From Lepidonotus clava (lineage: Eukaryota; Annelida; Polychaeta; Phyllodocida; Polynoidae): a DNA stretch of 64,000 bases. The notes under the pieces are model-generated. The model made no database searches and had not been told where the DNA came from. It saw nothing but the letters and a program-made list of their open reading frames with translations. Within the stretch, counting starts at the first letter, position 1. Every line of letters begins with the position of its first letter. Both the position numbers and the translations under genes were made by a program. The stretch covers positions 24,731,961 through 24,795,960 of the forward strand of contig OW387148.1 of assembly GCA_936440205.1 (NCBI GenBank), read 5' to 3'. Positions 11,489 through 23,582 of this stretch are shown in pieces.

Positions 11489-14400
11489 TTGTTTCCCATG
11501 GTCACAATCAATAGCTCTTTAGATATAAGTTCTCAAGCTGGACTAAAAGTAGTACATTTAAACTGTAGAAGTTTGTATAAGAAGAAGGACCAAATTGAAT
11601 ATTTGTTTTCTAAATTTGATTTGATTTTATGTTCTGAGACATGGTTGGATAGTAGATATTCAGATGCCTTAGTAACAATTCCTGGCATGAGTCTTTATAG
11701 ATTAGACAGATCTAGTGCTGACCCCCAACTACTTAAAAGAGGTCTAATACCCAAGCGAGGAGGTGGTGTTCTTATCTATGTCAGTGCAAAATATGACTGT
11801 TATTGTTCTATTTATACAGAATATTCCATTATTTCACAAGATATTGAGGCTATATCAATTAGAATAAAAAAAACAGGTAACCGTTACATGTTTGTCATGT
11901 GTGTGTACAGACCTCCAACGGGTAACATTAGGAATTTTATAGAATTTCTAGATATTGCTCTTTCAGATTTGAATGTTAATAAATACGAAAAATGGATTCT
12001 AGGAGACTTTAATTTAGATTTAAGTGTACGTAATGATAAGCATGTCAAACTCTTCCAATCCTTCTTTAAGAGATATGGACTGTCCCAGTTAATTACCTCG
12101 AACACTAGACTTGGTCGAACGGGAGGTTCATTAATTGATTGGATAATCACAGACTCTCGTTTTGTCAAGGAGTCTGGTATTTTAAGTGATATTATATCAG
12201 ACCATTTTCCTATTTTTGTTATTAAGAAAAAACGTAAAGAAAAAATCAAATTTGTTAAAAAGACTATCAGGTTGATGGGAAACTATGATAGAGAGCGTTT
12301 TTTAGCCTTACTAGGTGAAGCTAATTGGGACATATTTGGTTGTTCTGATAATGTAGATGAACTATGGGACCTGATTGAATCTAATATTAAGGAAATTTTG
12401 TCCATTATGTGTCCATTGGTAACTATGCGTCTTAAACAATTCAAGACACCTTGGATGAATAAAACTATCACTGATCAAATGAAAATAAGGGATACATGTA
12501 TGAGGAGATGCATTGCAGTTCCAAGTGACCTTAACTTTGATAATATGAAAAGAGCTCGTAACAAGGTTAATGCAATGGTGAGGAAGGCTCGCGCAGAATA
12601 TGTTAAAAAATGCCTAAGACAAAATGGTAATAACCCAAAGAAGTTTTGGAGATTAGCTAATTCTTTAATTAAACCAAAAAGTGATTATGAACATGATGTA
12701 CAATTTATTGACCCAGACACTGGGAGAAAAGTATTAATTGAGGAAACTAGTAATTTCTTGAATAATTACTTTATTAATATTGGTTCAAGGTTTGGTACAA
12801 ATTTCGTAAATACCCCTACATTTGGAAACATAGATTTTGATTCTATAGAATTAACAGAAGTTGTTCAAGTATTTAAGGAAATTGATGTAACAAAACATAG
12901 TTGTGTCGAAGGTATTGACTGCCGTGTCCTACGTGACTCATTCATGTATTTGCACAAACACATGCATTATCTGTTTAACGTGTCCCTACAGAAAAGTTAT
13001 TTCCCGAGAAAGTGGGCACATGGTATTGTTAAGGTACTTCCCAAAGGTGGTAATTTATCAAATCCCTCAAATTGGCGGCCTATTTCACAGACACCCTTAC
13101 CTGGTAAATTATTGGAGAAGCTTGTATACAAACGTTTTATGCAACATTTATATGATATTGGCTACCTTAATGATTTCCAATTTGGTTTTCTTCCAGGGCG
13201 ATCTACGCAAACTGCTATATTTGAGTTGAATAGAAGGGTACATGAGGCTTGTAATATGAATCAAATTACTGGTATTGTATTCCTCGATGTTTGCAAAGCT
13301 TTTGATTCTTTAAACCATTCAATATTATTGGATAAAATTGGTAAAACTGGTTTCTCAGAGAAAGTTGTAAATTGGTTCCGTAGTTATTTGGATCGAACAC
13401 AATCTGTATATTTCAATCGGTCGGAATCACCCAGACTGAAAGTCCTAACAGGCATAGCCCAGGGTAGCATACTAGGGCCAAGCATGTTCATATTTTATAT
13501 TAATGATGTTTTTGAAAGAATGTGTAAAGTTAACGTTAATATGTACGCTGATGATTGTGTAATTTATTTCTCAGGTAAGAATTGGGTTGATGTACATAAG
13601 AGAATTCAATCTGATCTTAACAACTTTATAGAATGGGGAAGGATTAATTCGTTGTCACTTAAGGACAATCGCGCCATTATAGAAGACACATTGAGAATTG
13701 TTTCAAACTTTGCACAGTGAAAGTAATACCTATATAGATACCAAAAATGCAAAAATAATCAGGGGTCACCGTGAAAACTTTTCCACTAAAGTAGTCTAAG
13801 TATATGTTAATTATTCAAAAATAATCTTGCAAAATAAATGTTAAAATCTGAGTTCATTTGCCAATTATTTTCACAGAAGTAATATTATGACAAGACTAAT
13901 GCTTTTGATAAATGTGTTTATGTTTTCTCAAGTGAGAAAGAAAAACTTTTGTAAAATTTAATGATGTTATACATATTTTTAACATGAAAGTATGCAAAAT
14001 GAACTATTTCAAAAACACAAAAAATCATACTAAAAGTTCCACACGAAAAAATCAAACATTGAAAATTACTCTAAAAATTAATATCATATGCATAAGGATG
14101 TAGGCTATCATATCCAGTCAAAAAAACAGGGGGTCACCGCACTAATTTGGCCAGTAGAGATGAATATCCATTTTAAAATCAAAAAATGACTTAAAATGGT
14201 TATCTATTTGTCTTTCTATAAATTCACTATAATTTTTATTTAAAAAGTATTTTGAAAATTCGGTGTTATTCCTGAAACCCTTACAATAATTTGGATGCAT
14301 AATATACCTTTATACAACTTATATTAAAAGAGTGACAGAAGAAAATGTAATTTTTGTTGCAAATTTCATTTTTCAGCATTTACTAAGTTTTCTCAAAATT

Positions 14401-15265
14401 CGTCATATTTCCCCATTTCTACCTTGAAAACTTTTCCTTTTAGCCAATTTTCTTTATCATTTATGAATTCTACATATATCATTGAGTCTTTCTGCAAAAT
14501 ATAAATTAGATTGAAGAACTTTCAATTTTTGGTTATCTGGAAAATGGCGCCATTGTCCTTAATATTGAAAAAACCAAGGCAGTAATAGTAGCTAACCGTC
14601 ATATTCTGAAAAATTTGGTCAATCCAATGCAATTTAATGCAGGTAATAGACAGATTGACTTTGTCACTCACTACAAATACTTAGGTATAACAATTGATGA
14701 TGCACTGTCACCGCATCATTCTTTCAAGGCTGTAAAATCTAAAGTTAATAATAAGATTTTTCAGCTATCAAAATTACGGAAATTTATTGACAAACACACA
14801 GCTATTTTGATATACAAGCAAACAATCTTACCTATTTTCGATTATCCAGGGTTTTTATTATATACCTGCAACATTGGTCAAAAACGGGAACTACAAATTC
14901 TTCAGAATAATGCAATTCGCATTTGTTTGAATGTATTTCTTACTGACAGAATTACAATTGACAGATTGCATGCTGAAATGCACCTTATTAGTCTTGAACA
15001 AAGGAGAATATTACAGGTATTATACTTAATGTATGTCATAAGTAGAAATGTAAATAACATTGAAGCTCCAGGCAGAATGACCAGACTGTCCCTTAAAAAG
15101 AGGTTTAAGGTTCCATCTAAAATGGGCACAAAATATCAAAATAGTCCATATTATATGGGGACATTATTATGGAACAACCTTGACAAAGAACTTCACTACT
15201 GTGATATCAATATGTTTAAAAAAAGTGTTAAAGTTCCACATGCTACATATCAAGACCTACTTTGA
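11489..15265 (+). CDS. LINE ORF2: APE endonuclease and reverse transcriptase, split by a MITE
   Basis: The first part (11489-13660, 724 codons) starts with an AP-type endonuclease. It shows LNCRSL near residue 25, SETWLD, YRPP, GDFNLD and a C-terminal SDHFPI, then a linker with the W(M)NK...R..C pattern usual before the reverse transcriptase. RT motifs follow: PISQTPLPGKLLEKLV, FGFLPGRST, FLDVCKAFDSLNH, GIAQGSILGP and the catalytic YADD. The C-terminal part (14563-15265) continues with TKAVIVANR, YLGITIDD and the IDRLH...ISLEQRR region typical of CR1/L2 ORF2 ends. The two parts are in the same frame if the MITE and one TTAA are removed, giving about 958 codons with no other stop. As it stands, translation runs into the MITE and ends at 13720. 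It would copy LINE RNA into nicked chromosomal DNA by target-primed reverse transcription. Confidence 0.85.
13663..14558. mobile_element. TTAA-flanked MITE (piggyBac-like), 896 bp, inside LINE ORF2
   Basis: TTAA lies on both sides (13659-13662 and 14559-14562). Terminal inverted repeats of 16 bp differ at one position: left GGACAATCGCGCCATT, right (reverse complement) GGACAATGGCGCCATT. The interior is AT-rich and non-coding, with two GGGGTCACCG-type motifs (near 13763 and 14129). TTAA duplication and precise frame conservation fit piggyBac. Sola3 also uses TTAA, so the superfamily is probable rather than proven. It must be younger than the LINE copy it sits in. Confidence 0.8.
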
Positions 15266-15410
15266 TGTGAATGTACTTTCTAAATGAGCAAATTGTATTG
15301 TTTTTTTTTAAACTTATGCAATACTTCTTGTAGCACATTTCCAAATCATTATGCACTTATATCTATGCCTACACAAATGTACATACATTCATTGTAGTAC
15401 TCCTGAAAAC

Positions 15411-15424
15411 CAGGGGAAACCCTG
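15411..15424 (+). other. LINE 3' stem-loop with GAAA tetraloop
   Basis: CAGGG-GAAA-CCCTG forms a 5-bp stem closed by a GNRA tetraloop, 14 bases upstream of the AATAAA. The same hairpin occurs at 56780-56793 (minus strand, identical). At 29974-29987 the loop is GCAA, still GNRA, and one stem base is changed. A 3'-end hairpin recognised by the element's own reverse transcriptase is established for L2-clade LINEs such as eel UnaL2. The role here is inferred. Confidence 0.6.
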
Positions 15425-15489
15425 AAGGATATTACTTAATAAAGACCTTTAAAAAAAAAAAAAAAAAATAATCAAGAAATTGGTGGATG

Positions 15490-15730
15490 GTAAGCCATAA
15501 ACAAATGGCAGTGGATTATTGTACAGTATATGTGATTGTATGAGGGGAAAATCGTTGCTATAGTATCGAGCAGAGCGTGAATCATCTTGTATTGATTGCT
15601 CAGATGATAGTGTGACAAATTGACCTTGGATCTAATAAACATCAAATCCTCTTATAAACATGTGCTATCATTTCTCTTAGACAAATTACTGAGAAAGACA
15701 AATATAGGGATGGAAATGAAGAAGGAAGAC
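15490..15730 (+). repeat. Dispersed repeat, copy 1 (related to 50430-50660)
   Basis: It shares an ordered series of blocks with 50430-50660, including CCTTGGATCTAATAAA, AAATCCTCTTA, a TGTGCT(A/TGCC)ATCATTT segment and GGGATGGAAATGAAG/GAATGGAGATGAAG. The blocks are separated by diverged sequence. It abuts the LINE insertion, so the LINE may have landed in or beside a pre-existing repeat. Family unknown, no coding content. Confidence 0.4.
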
Positions 15731-16184
15731 AGATGACTTGAAGTTGATGTACTGAAAAATTGGTTGTGGAAATCTTCTTTTTTTTTTAAGATTCTTCACT
15801 TTGAACTTTCATGATAATGATTTTCAAAGGGTTCAAACTCATAGTGAAGTGAAGACGTGTTGATAGGCAAAGTTCAAGGAGAGGATCACTTGAGACCTGT
15901 ATCAAACTAAAAAAAAACCTACACTTGAAGTAGTAGGTATCTTATAGATCTTGTTGTGTCAGTGTGGCCCTCCGTATCCGTGGGCATATACATGTACATA
16001 AAAATTAATATAGTCTAACAGCTGGCAGCTCGCTGTTCCAGCTACTTCTGTAATACGCCATTTTTTCCACATATGTAGGTATCAATTAGCTAATCGTCCC
16101 TTGTGATCATAGTATACAGTCGGTATACACTTTCCAATTTGTTTTTATGCAAAAATAACTGAATCCTTAACATAATATTTGAAC
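15731..16184. other. AT-rich intergenic DNA
   Basis: Nothing recognisable on either strand. Confidence 0.5.
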
Positions 16185-16520
16185 CTATGCAGTTGATTGT
16201 TCCATACCGGCGACTTCCCACCTCTTTGTTTGGTCAGACGTTCAGGGAGCACCCTCCCCCTCTCCCCAGGTCTCAGTTTCACGCAGTCAGCAAATAATTT
16301 CATCACTCCCGTGTTCCCCCGGCCGTACACCTTCTGGGCCCGCCCCCTGCCCCTGATTACAGCTGTCGGGGGTGGGCAAAACACCCCCGGCCGCCGCCAC
16401 CTGACTTCTGGCCCCTATTAATTAAAAGCGGCGTCAGGCGTTAAATGTCGTCTGTCATCATTTCGCGCCTTTTTGCCCCAGCTCTGGTTTCAGCCGTCCA
16501 GGTTCGCCTGACGAGAAGTT
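16185..16520. promoter_or_regulatory. GC-rich island, candidate regulatory element
   Basis: C-rich to CpG-rich block with an ATTAATTAAAAG homeodomain-type stretch near 16417 beside GGCGTCAGGCG and TTTCGCGCC (E2F-like, near 16461). No plausible protein is encoded. Confidence 0.35.
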
Positions 16521-17159
16521 GAGGGGTGCAAATTGAGGTGGTTTCTGGGGGTTTTTTCTCAGCGTAGGATCAGGAGTTTTGGGATGGGACACATGCACGT
16601 TGAACCTACTTTGTTTGAGTTCTTCTATTTATCAGCACTGATTAACAGATTAGAAACAGTGTGAGTCAATTGTCTGTATCAATATATAATCTTCCAATAT
16701 GACTTTTGTTCTACCCGCATTAGAAAAGTGATTGAATGGGATTGGACAAAGTAGCTTCAGTCGGAATGAGAAATGGTCCTAAACTATATGTATTAGTGTA
16801 TTGAGGTACTAAAAACACATTCTATAGTAGTATAGTATCAATTGTAGGTGTATTTAATAAACGCACTTATGCCTTTTTTTAAACCCTGTTTTATTTTATT
16901 TTTGTACTTCCAAACTACTTTATTTCACTGAAATTGCTCTTCCAATAGTGTAACGAACTTTTAATCTATATATTACGAGAAAATGATCGCAATATTTAAA
17001 ACATAATTATGATTCTTCTTTAGAAGATTGCTAAATTCCAATTTTCTGATAGCTCTTTCGGATTTCCTTTTGTCAAATCATGTCTGTTGCACCGAGATTA
17101 TACATGCTGCATATTAGAAAATAAGATTGTTGAGACCAAACTCTATCCATTCCCAATAC
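16521..17159. other. AT-rich intergenic DNA
   Basis: No gene or repeat recognised. Confidence 0.5.
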
Positions 17160-17370
17160 CCCTCGGTTCAGGTTACAGCTGCCCGGGCCTACCTGAGATA
17201 ATGGTATAACATTAGCAGGTCGTCCGACCACCACCACCTCCTCCCGGCCCTCCGTCCCATCCCGGGCGTCGGGGCGCGCACCCACACCGCGACAGGCGGT
17301 CATTTGCCGGAACTAGAACCGTGTCACACCTGCGGGGCGTCAGAGTCCTCCGCGCCGCACGACTCCACCA
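17160..17370. promoter_or_regulatory. CpG-rich island, about 210 bp
   Basis: Short CpG-dense block (CGGGCGTCGGGGCGCGC around 17261-17280) bounded by AT-rich DNA. A splice-donor-like CAG|GTAGG lies on the minus strand near 17190, but no supporting exon is visible. Candidate promoter or enhancer by composition only. Confidence 0.3.
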
Positions 17371-18519
17371 AACAAAAATGGATGGCATTAGATACTCACT
17401 GATGTGAATTCTCAACAAATCCGCCACCTGTAGACCAATATGTATGTTTTAAAGAGCGAACACCAATATTACGTAATCTTTGTTTGCTATGATTTCCAAG
17501 GGTCACTTGATCTGCATGAGGAAAGTTACTTTTGAGCGAAAAAAAAGAGAGCGGTCTTGTTACATTGATATGATATGTAGAGATGGATCCAGAAGTTATA
17601 GAGGCCGCTGATATATGTATAGTTTATAGAGGCCGCGGAAATTGGCGCTATTGCAATTTTTAATAAAGGTAAACAGACCAACAGAGTAAAACCTGTTACA
17701 ACTATCCGTCTCTGGACTATTCGCAAAAATAATCATCACCTCTAGCCACATATAGGCCTAATTGATGTATAGGCTACGTGCATGCATCCCCCAGTAGAAT
17801 ACTCTATAGTTTTGACGGTCATACGGGGACATGCAGTCTTGAAAATAACTAGACATTCAACACTTCATCACCCGCGCGTTTACTGCTTCACTTTCTGACT
17901 TTTAACTTTAAGATCGGGTCCGTGTGATGTTTCTTCGAGTCTACGAAGAACATCCCCCGGGAACATCTCTCTTCATAATTATTTGCATCCATCTATCATG
18001 CTCGTCAGACAGACACTTGTTTTAGAAATCACCATAGACCTATATACCCTGTCCTGACACACAATTTGTTTCGTATATAAATAAGTCAACCAATGGGATG
18101 TTATGTAATTTAAATAGAGAGATTGTTAGGGCCATATACCTATATCAGTAATATAGCTATACCATGGAGTAAACATGCGAATGTTTACAATCAATTTCCA
18201 AAATATTTAGAAATCACAGCGTGAATCAGGAAGGAAAAATCTCAAGAATCGTGTACACTAGACTTCAGCTGGTAGCTTATTATCATAATCCAAAATCCTG
18301 AAGTATATAATTATTTAGACCCATGCTTGCAGGGATAGACCTACACTCAAATTTAGCCACAGCTTATGTAGGTCTACACTTTCAGAAAGGGATGGTATTT
18401 AAAAAAATGCAGTAGAAACATCACCACATCACCTACTTTGCCCCAGCTTTAATGGTTGAAAATTGACAGGTCCAAGTGTGACATGGTTAACGCGACCTAA
18501 TCATCTGTCGGGACTTATT
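17371..18519. other. AT-rich intergenic DNA
   Basis: No gene seen. TAGGCCTA lies at 17753-17760 and an octamer ATTTGCAT at 17981-17988 beside a CCCCCGGGAAC block. The duplicated phrase TATAGAGGCCGC occurs at about 17597 and 17625. Confidence 0.5.
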
Positions 18520-19110
18520 CTTCACAGCTCAGTCCATTGACTTCCTGTGACCCCTGGTTCTGAGGTCTCTTTGACACAGCCACGACAAGGAATTTTTCAG
18601 AACCATAACCCAGTAATAGGCTTGCCCTTACATTAACCGTTCTTTTGATGAAAATATGACTGTGTCGGCTGAGAGGTGACCAAAGAGCGGGCTTTTATTT
18701 CGCTACGAGGAGCGTGAAGAGGCTCAAAGAGCGGCGCCACGGCCCGAGATTACAGGGCCTTGGACAAGGTTTTTTTCACCCCTCACAGACCTCACAGACA
18801 GGGTCAAACGGTTCTCCCCATTGTCGGGCTCTTTTCTATACTACTTACAGACTTGGGAATGAATTTCCTCCACGAGGCCCACCCTGGAGGCCGGCTGTAT
18901 GGGACTAACCCCTGGAGATCTCGGCTCCCACCCTCGCGAGCCTGTGTCGGGACACCGGCCGATTCACATATTATCGCTCACAATGGACGCCGCCAAGTGT
19001 GGCCGGACGTCCCGGCGCTACCACCAACGGAGAAAATGACGACTCCCCGGCGCAAAACTGATATTTCTGCCGGTCGGCCGGGCAGGTAGGGACCTTATGA
19101 AAAGCCACTG
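18520..19110. promoter_or_regulatory. GC-rich island, candidate regulatory element
   Basis: About 600 bp of GC-rich DNA with repeated CCTCACAGAC (18780-18799), many CCGG/GGCC blocks and TCGGCCGGGC near 19073. Overlapping frames on both strands have no domain similarity I can recognise. Confidence 0.35.
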
Positions 19111-19409
19111 ACAGGCGGTTTCCCAACTTTGTGTGGTTTCCGCGCAGTTCCTTACAAAAGAAAACGAGGTTAACTACACTGGGCTTGAACTTTGTCATAT
19201 GGGAGTAGGGAGGTGTGGCTCATGGATGAATGGTGCAATTTATGATTAAATAGTGCGGCATGATTTATGAAGTGCTGTTATAGTTTGTGTAGCCTCGATG
19301 CAACTATAGCTCTATAGACTTCTCTTGGGATATATAGGCTAGAGCAAAAGAAAGTGTATATTTTTCCCATAGTGTTAGAAAAATGTCCACGTTCGATCGG
19401 ATCATTTAC

Positions 19410-19534
19410 CACTGGCGATGTTACTTCTTGGCAAAATATTGATATTTTTATTGTAAAATTCTTGGACTTGGAGGTCCAGCAGAAATTTTTACAATGGAGC
19501 TCTCCCCTTTTGAAAATTTCTGGGCCCGCCCATG
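19410..19534. mobile_element. hAT-type MITE, degraded copy
   Basis: The left end resembles CCACTGGCGATG. The right end, reverse-complemented, reads CATGGGCGGGCCCAGAAATT, close to the CAG(T/G)GGCGGATCCAG terminus of the better copy at 43956-44123. The interior keeps the family's TTGGC-AAA...ATTTTTATTGTAAAATT segment. No target duplication is recognisable, so it is an old copy. Confidence 0.45.
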
Positions 19535-20219
19535 TTTACAGCTCATTTCATTTTCGATTCAGATGTTATTCTGATTTGTGACTGGAACAGCTGTAGTCAA
19601 CGCTTTTGAGGTCTGGTCGGATATAAAGATAGTCAGAATCGATGTATGCATTATAATATTATTTACATAACTTTTACTTTAGCTATTTAAAACTTTCAAC
19701 ATTCGATGGCTCTCAAACAGATTTCTTGGCCCACGTCACACTCGCATAAGTACAGATTGATTGGTCATGTGGTTTAGGCCTTAAGTCAGCATGGTGTTCA
19801 TACTAGAGATGGACGATAGTATTATAACAAATGGAATTGATTACATGTTTTTCGATAATACTGTCTATAGCATTAGCGGTATGGGAATTATGAGAAAAAT
19901 GTAACTACATGTATACATTTCACGATCATACAGCTATTAGTAGCCTAGATATGCATGGGATTACAAAATGAGCCCAAAAGTTACGGCCATTAAAATCAAA
20001 CCGAACAATAAGACACTCTGCGTGTGTCACCTTCAAATGAAAGGGAAGCGAGTAGATTGGTATCATCTTTGTCTATACACCTAGCTTCGCCCCTGAGGCC
20101 CCGTATATATAGGTGTAACCCATATGGACTTGTAGATATGCGCACATGCAGTATATTCGGCCGGAAACTCCATTAATTTATGAGCTGCAGACAATAAAAG
20201 ACCATCCACTATTTTAAAG
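19535..20219. other. AT-rich intergenic DNA
   Basis: Nothing recognisable as a gene or repeat. Confidence 0.5.
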
Positions 20220-20570
20220 AACATTCCGCCGTCGTTTCCACCACTGCTGCGGTAATCATGGTCGGCCCGGCGGCGGCGTCCCTCGTCGACGACGGGGGAG
20301 GAGGCAGGCAGGGGGTCGGGCGGACGGTGCGTGCCGCCGACCAAATATGTACTTTGTCGGTGCGCGCGGTCGGCGCTCGGCGCGACGGGAGCGGCGGGGG
20401 ACGACGACGACGACGACGGGATCGGGGGACGCGGGCGGCCGGGAGGGGACGCCACAGGTACCGGGGGGTTTAGGGGCGGACAGTATAGGGTATAGGGGGC
20501 ACTTTGTAAAAGAAGGGCAATCACTCTGCGGCAGGCGGGATATAGGGGAGAACCCCGGAGAACCATAAGC
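20220..20570. promoter_or_regulatory. CpG island with (GAC)n tract
   Basis: The most CpG-dense block outside the zinc-finger gene. A GACGACGACGACGAC run (about 20400-20418) sits inside an almost pure GC stretch. A plus-strand frame opens with ATG at 20258 (MVGPAAASLVDDGGG, then Arg-rich) and meets a CACAG|GTACC donor-like site near 20456, but the translation is low-complexity and could be pure composition. It is best read as a CpG-island promoter candidate, or a first exon at most. Confidence 0.35.
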
Positions 20571-20919
20571 AATTTCTTCTTTTTTTTTGTCAGAAGAGGA
20601 GGGCGAAGCCATGCATTCTTTTATGTGATGTCCACGAGTGAATACTGTTCAAATTATAAAACATGCAACGGATCATTGTCTGTATTCATATAAGTGAACA
20701 GTTTTATTACACGTTGGTAGTACATGTTATATTACGTTTGCGTTAATGTCAGCGTTGGCTACTGTTGGATAACACCCCCTCCCCCGATCGCTACTGATTG
20801 GATCAACGGGCTAGATACTAAAACGTGCGAAAACAAGGACTGGATATCAGAAAGTGGAGCAGTAAATAGTTGGTCCTATTCGTGCTATTGTATTGATCCA
20901 ACTCAAACTGACCATTCAC

Positions 20920-21290
20920 AGACGGAGTACCCTCCGAGGGTGGACAGATGGACGTGGGGACGTTCTGGGGCTATGTGAACAGGGGACGTAGGAGGGAGGC
21001 TGAAGGGCACACGGTCTGGGGGTGGAGAAGATGTCCACCTGGTGGCTATCCATCAATCTCCCCCCACCTGACACTGGGAGCTGTAATCTTGGCGCGGCCG
21101 CCAGGAACAGGCGCCGTGCTCCCGCTGGGACTCGGCGGGTAGCGGCGGTACCGGGGGGTACCAGCGTGGGCTGGGTCCCGGCGAGGGGCCCCGCACAAAC
21201 TGACTATTGTCACCTGGGGTGGGGGCAGGGGAGGGGGGCATTAATAGAAGGGTGGGAAGTACATCATTGTCTACCCCATGGGTTGACTTT
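20920..21290. promoter_or_regulatory. GC-rich island, candidate regulatory element
   Basis: GC-rich block with the palindrome GGTACCGGGGGGTACC (21146-21161) and a GGCGCGGCCGCC stretch near 21091. No credible ORF. Confidence 0.3.
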
Positions 21291-22999
21291 AACATGGTCT
21301 TTCCAGAAACGCTATAATCAAGCGGGAACTCATTCCTGATGGGTTACGATGACAATGGGATTTGATCCAGGGTTTCATTGTTTTCTTTCCTTTTAGGGCA
21401 AAAGGAAATAGCAACTGCATGATCGAATGCGTGTTACTTGTTTATTGATAATTCCAAAGGGGCAATGCGAGTGGCAGCAAACTCCCACAAATCAAAATTA
21501 ATATTTACTTAATAAATACACCCTTCTAATACACTATTCCAATCAAAACACATGCACAAACCAATGCTACAGAATGTCCGTCCTGAATTTTACCGTTTTC
21601 CTGAACTATAGACGCAGTTGGAAATTTAAAGTATGTGCTTAAAAAATCAATGATTATTTTAGGAAATTCATGTCTTGAACAGTTAAACCTTTGAGAAGTA
21701 TATCATTAGTTTGCTTCATTGGATTAAATATTATCTTTCGGTTTATTCCATAAAGTATATGGATGTGTCTGTGTAAAAGGTATGGGATGAAATTCAAAGT
21801 GTTTAATCAAATTATCGACGTTCATTGCGAAGTATGAACGGTTGTAATGCAAGTACCTGCATTACTTTTCACTATGAAATGAATATGGCTATTTAGCTGA
21901 CAATTTGAACTGCATGAGTGTCTGTTTAAATTTTACGTTCTTTCAACACTTATTTGTGTTCGTAGGCGTAAATTGACAGGCGGGGATTCTGTGGTATAAT
22001 GATTTATTTTCATCGAGTTATCTTTTGGCAAAATTAATGACTTTGAAATATCGATCAATCGTTCATTCTTGTTGCGTCACGTCCCGCGATAAGCAAACGA
22101 ACTAATTGTTGCTGCTTCGGAATTGAAAATGATGAATCCATGCGCTACAGAGTGCACGCTGACACTTACTTTGCTCCAGCTTGAATAGTTACAGAGATGC
22201 GGGCATTTATGGTTTTAGAGATAAACACGTGTATGTATTGCAATCAGGAAGAATGGGGTAAAAATATAGCCCAACATTGTTTAGGATTGAAAAATATCTG
22301 ACTGTGAAAGGCAGCGCTCTTAAATACGGGTAATCATAGTGATATGATTGTGTAAACTGCATGATGTAATCAGTGGATACATTTGAAGGAATTGAAGGAA
22401 AATGTCACAGAATGGCAAGTTCTTTAGTTGAACTTAAGATTACTTGACGACTAATAGCGTAACAAATTAGCTGCTGAAGCCGGGACTATTGTATCTATAC
22501 GATAACTAGTGAAAGAGCCACTGCCATCATAAAAATGACACAGGTATATTTAAATTGGAGTCATAATATAAACTTTCCAAAATATCAGAAATAAATGGAT
22601 TGTACTCAGAAAAGTTATTGTTGTTCGTTTTAACCATGTCACGTGGAAAATGAATGATGACGTATATTCCAGCCATACAGTTTTTTTTTTTTTTTTTTTT
22701 TAAATAGGTAAACAAAAAACCTATGACGGAAACTATATGATCATTTTCATGGCAAGTTAGATGTTCTTTTCAATCTACTTTTCCTTAGTTCTATAAAGAA
22801 AATGCTTGCATACTCAAAAGTCCAAGTGTAAAACAGTGCATAATAATATTATTTTAACAATTTATGGGCAACGTGAAGTCATTCATGGATTATTTGACAT
22901 TTGAATTAAACTTTAATAGGATGCCGAAATAATGCATGAAAGGGCCATCAATAGATTATAATGTATAGTGTAACTGATATTACAGAATAGATTTTGGCT
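21291..22999. other. AT-rich intergenic DNA
   Basis: No gene seen. A pure T run of 21 bases lies at 22681-22701, possibly the remnant of a reverse-oriented retroposed tail, without a recognisable body. Confidence 0.5.
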
Positions 23000-23340
23000 T
23001 TTTCTGCAGGCACTTCTCGAACAAAGTGTCACTGCCCGACCCGGTGAACGGTCAAATCCGGGTCACTCTCTTCCTCCAGGGTCCGACATAGACTCAGAGG
23101 TGCCCTCTAGCGGTCAGACAGAGAAGCGAAGTGCGGGGCTGGAGGTGGCTGGGGCCATGACCGTAAAGTTGGCAGTCTGCTCTGCCAGTGGTCAACAAGA
23201 AACGCAAAGAGGAAAAAAAACTTTGTCTAATTACCTGAACAGAGGTCGCCGAGGTCGTGACCGGGTCGTAAAAGAACTGACAGTCGGTAATTAGTCAGGG
23301 GAATCTATTATCTATTCTTTTCCCACCGGTATATACGCTT
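23000..23340. promoter_or_regulatory. GC-rich island with CTCF-like site
   Basis: GC-rich island with GCCCTCTAGCGG at 23102-23113. Its reverse complement CCGCTAGAGGGC fits the CTCF core CC(A/G)(C/G)(C/T)AG(A/G)(G/T)GGC at all positions. TAATTA-type homeodomain sites lie at about 23228 and 23288, and GAGGTCGCCGAGGTCGTGAC half-site repeats at about 23244-23263. No credible ORF. Insulator or enhancer function is inferred. Confidence 0.4.
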
Positions 23341-23582
23341 AGCTTTGTGATCTAATGGGACACAATCATGGCATGTGTTGGGGCACTACTCCGCGGAATG
23401 TTGGGTGCTCCTCGATCATCGTGGAACTGTCGGCTGGTGATGTATTGTTTTTGGTAATTGATTTTGTCAACACTAATGGGTTTGTGTTCTAAAGGCAACC
23501 AATAGCAAAAGTTTGTTCAAAAGTGAACAACTTTTCCAAAAACTTGAATAACTAGAGTTATACTTCCAAGAGTTTCAATTAA

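Larger units (their letters stand above)
11428..15467 (+). mobile_element. CR1/L2-group LINE, near full length, with nested MITE
   Basis: A non-LTR retrotransposon with a 6-bp target-site duplication ATAATC on both sides (11422-11427 and 15468-15473). It starts with a run of 22 T, has a short leader, one endonuclease-reverse transcriptase ORF, an AATAAA (15438-15443) and a poly(A) tail ending at 15467. No ORF1 is visible. Without the 900 bp added by the nested MITE (13663-14558) and its duplicated TTAA, the LINE is about 3.1 kb, a normal size for a CR1/L2-like unit carrying only ORF2. The intact reading frame on both sides and the preserved duplication suggest a recent insertion. Clade placement is from motif style, not phylogeny. 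Confidence 0.85.

Noticed and set aside
20081-20612. Overlapping minus-strand ORFs of 163 and 118 codons
   Set aside because: Low-complexity Pro/Arg/Ser sequence created by a CpG island, with open frames on both strands and no domain.
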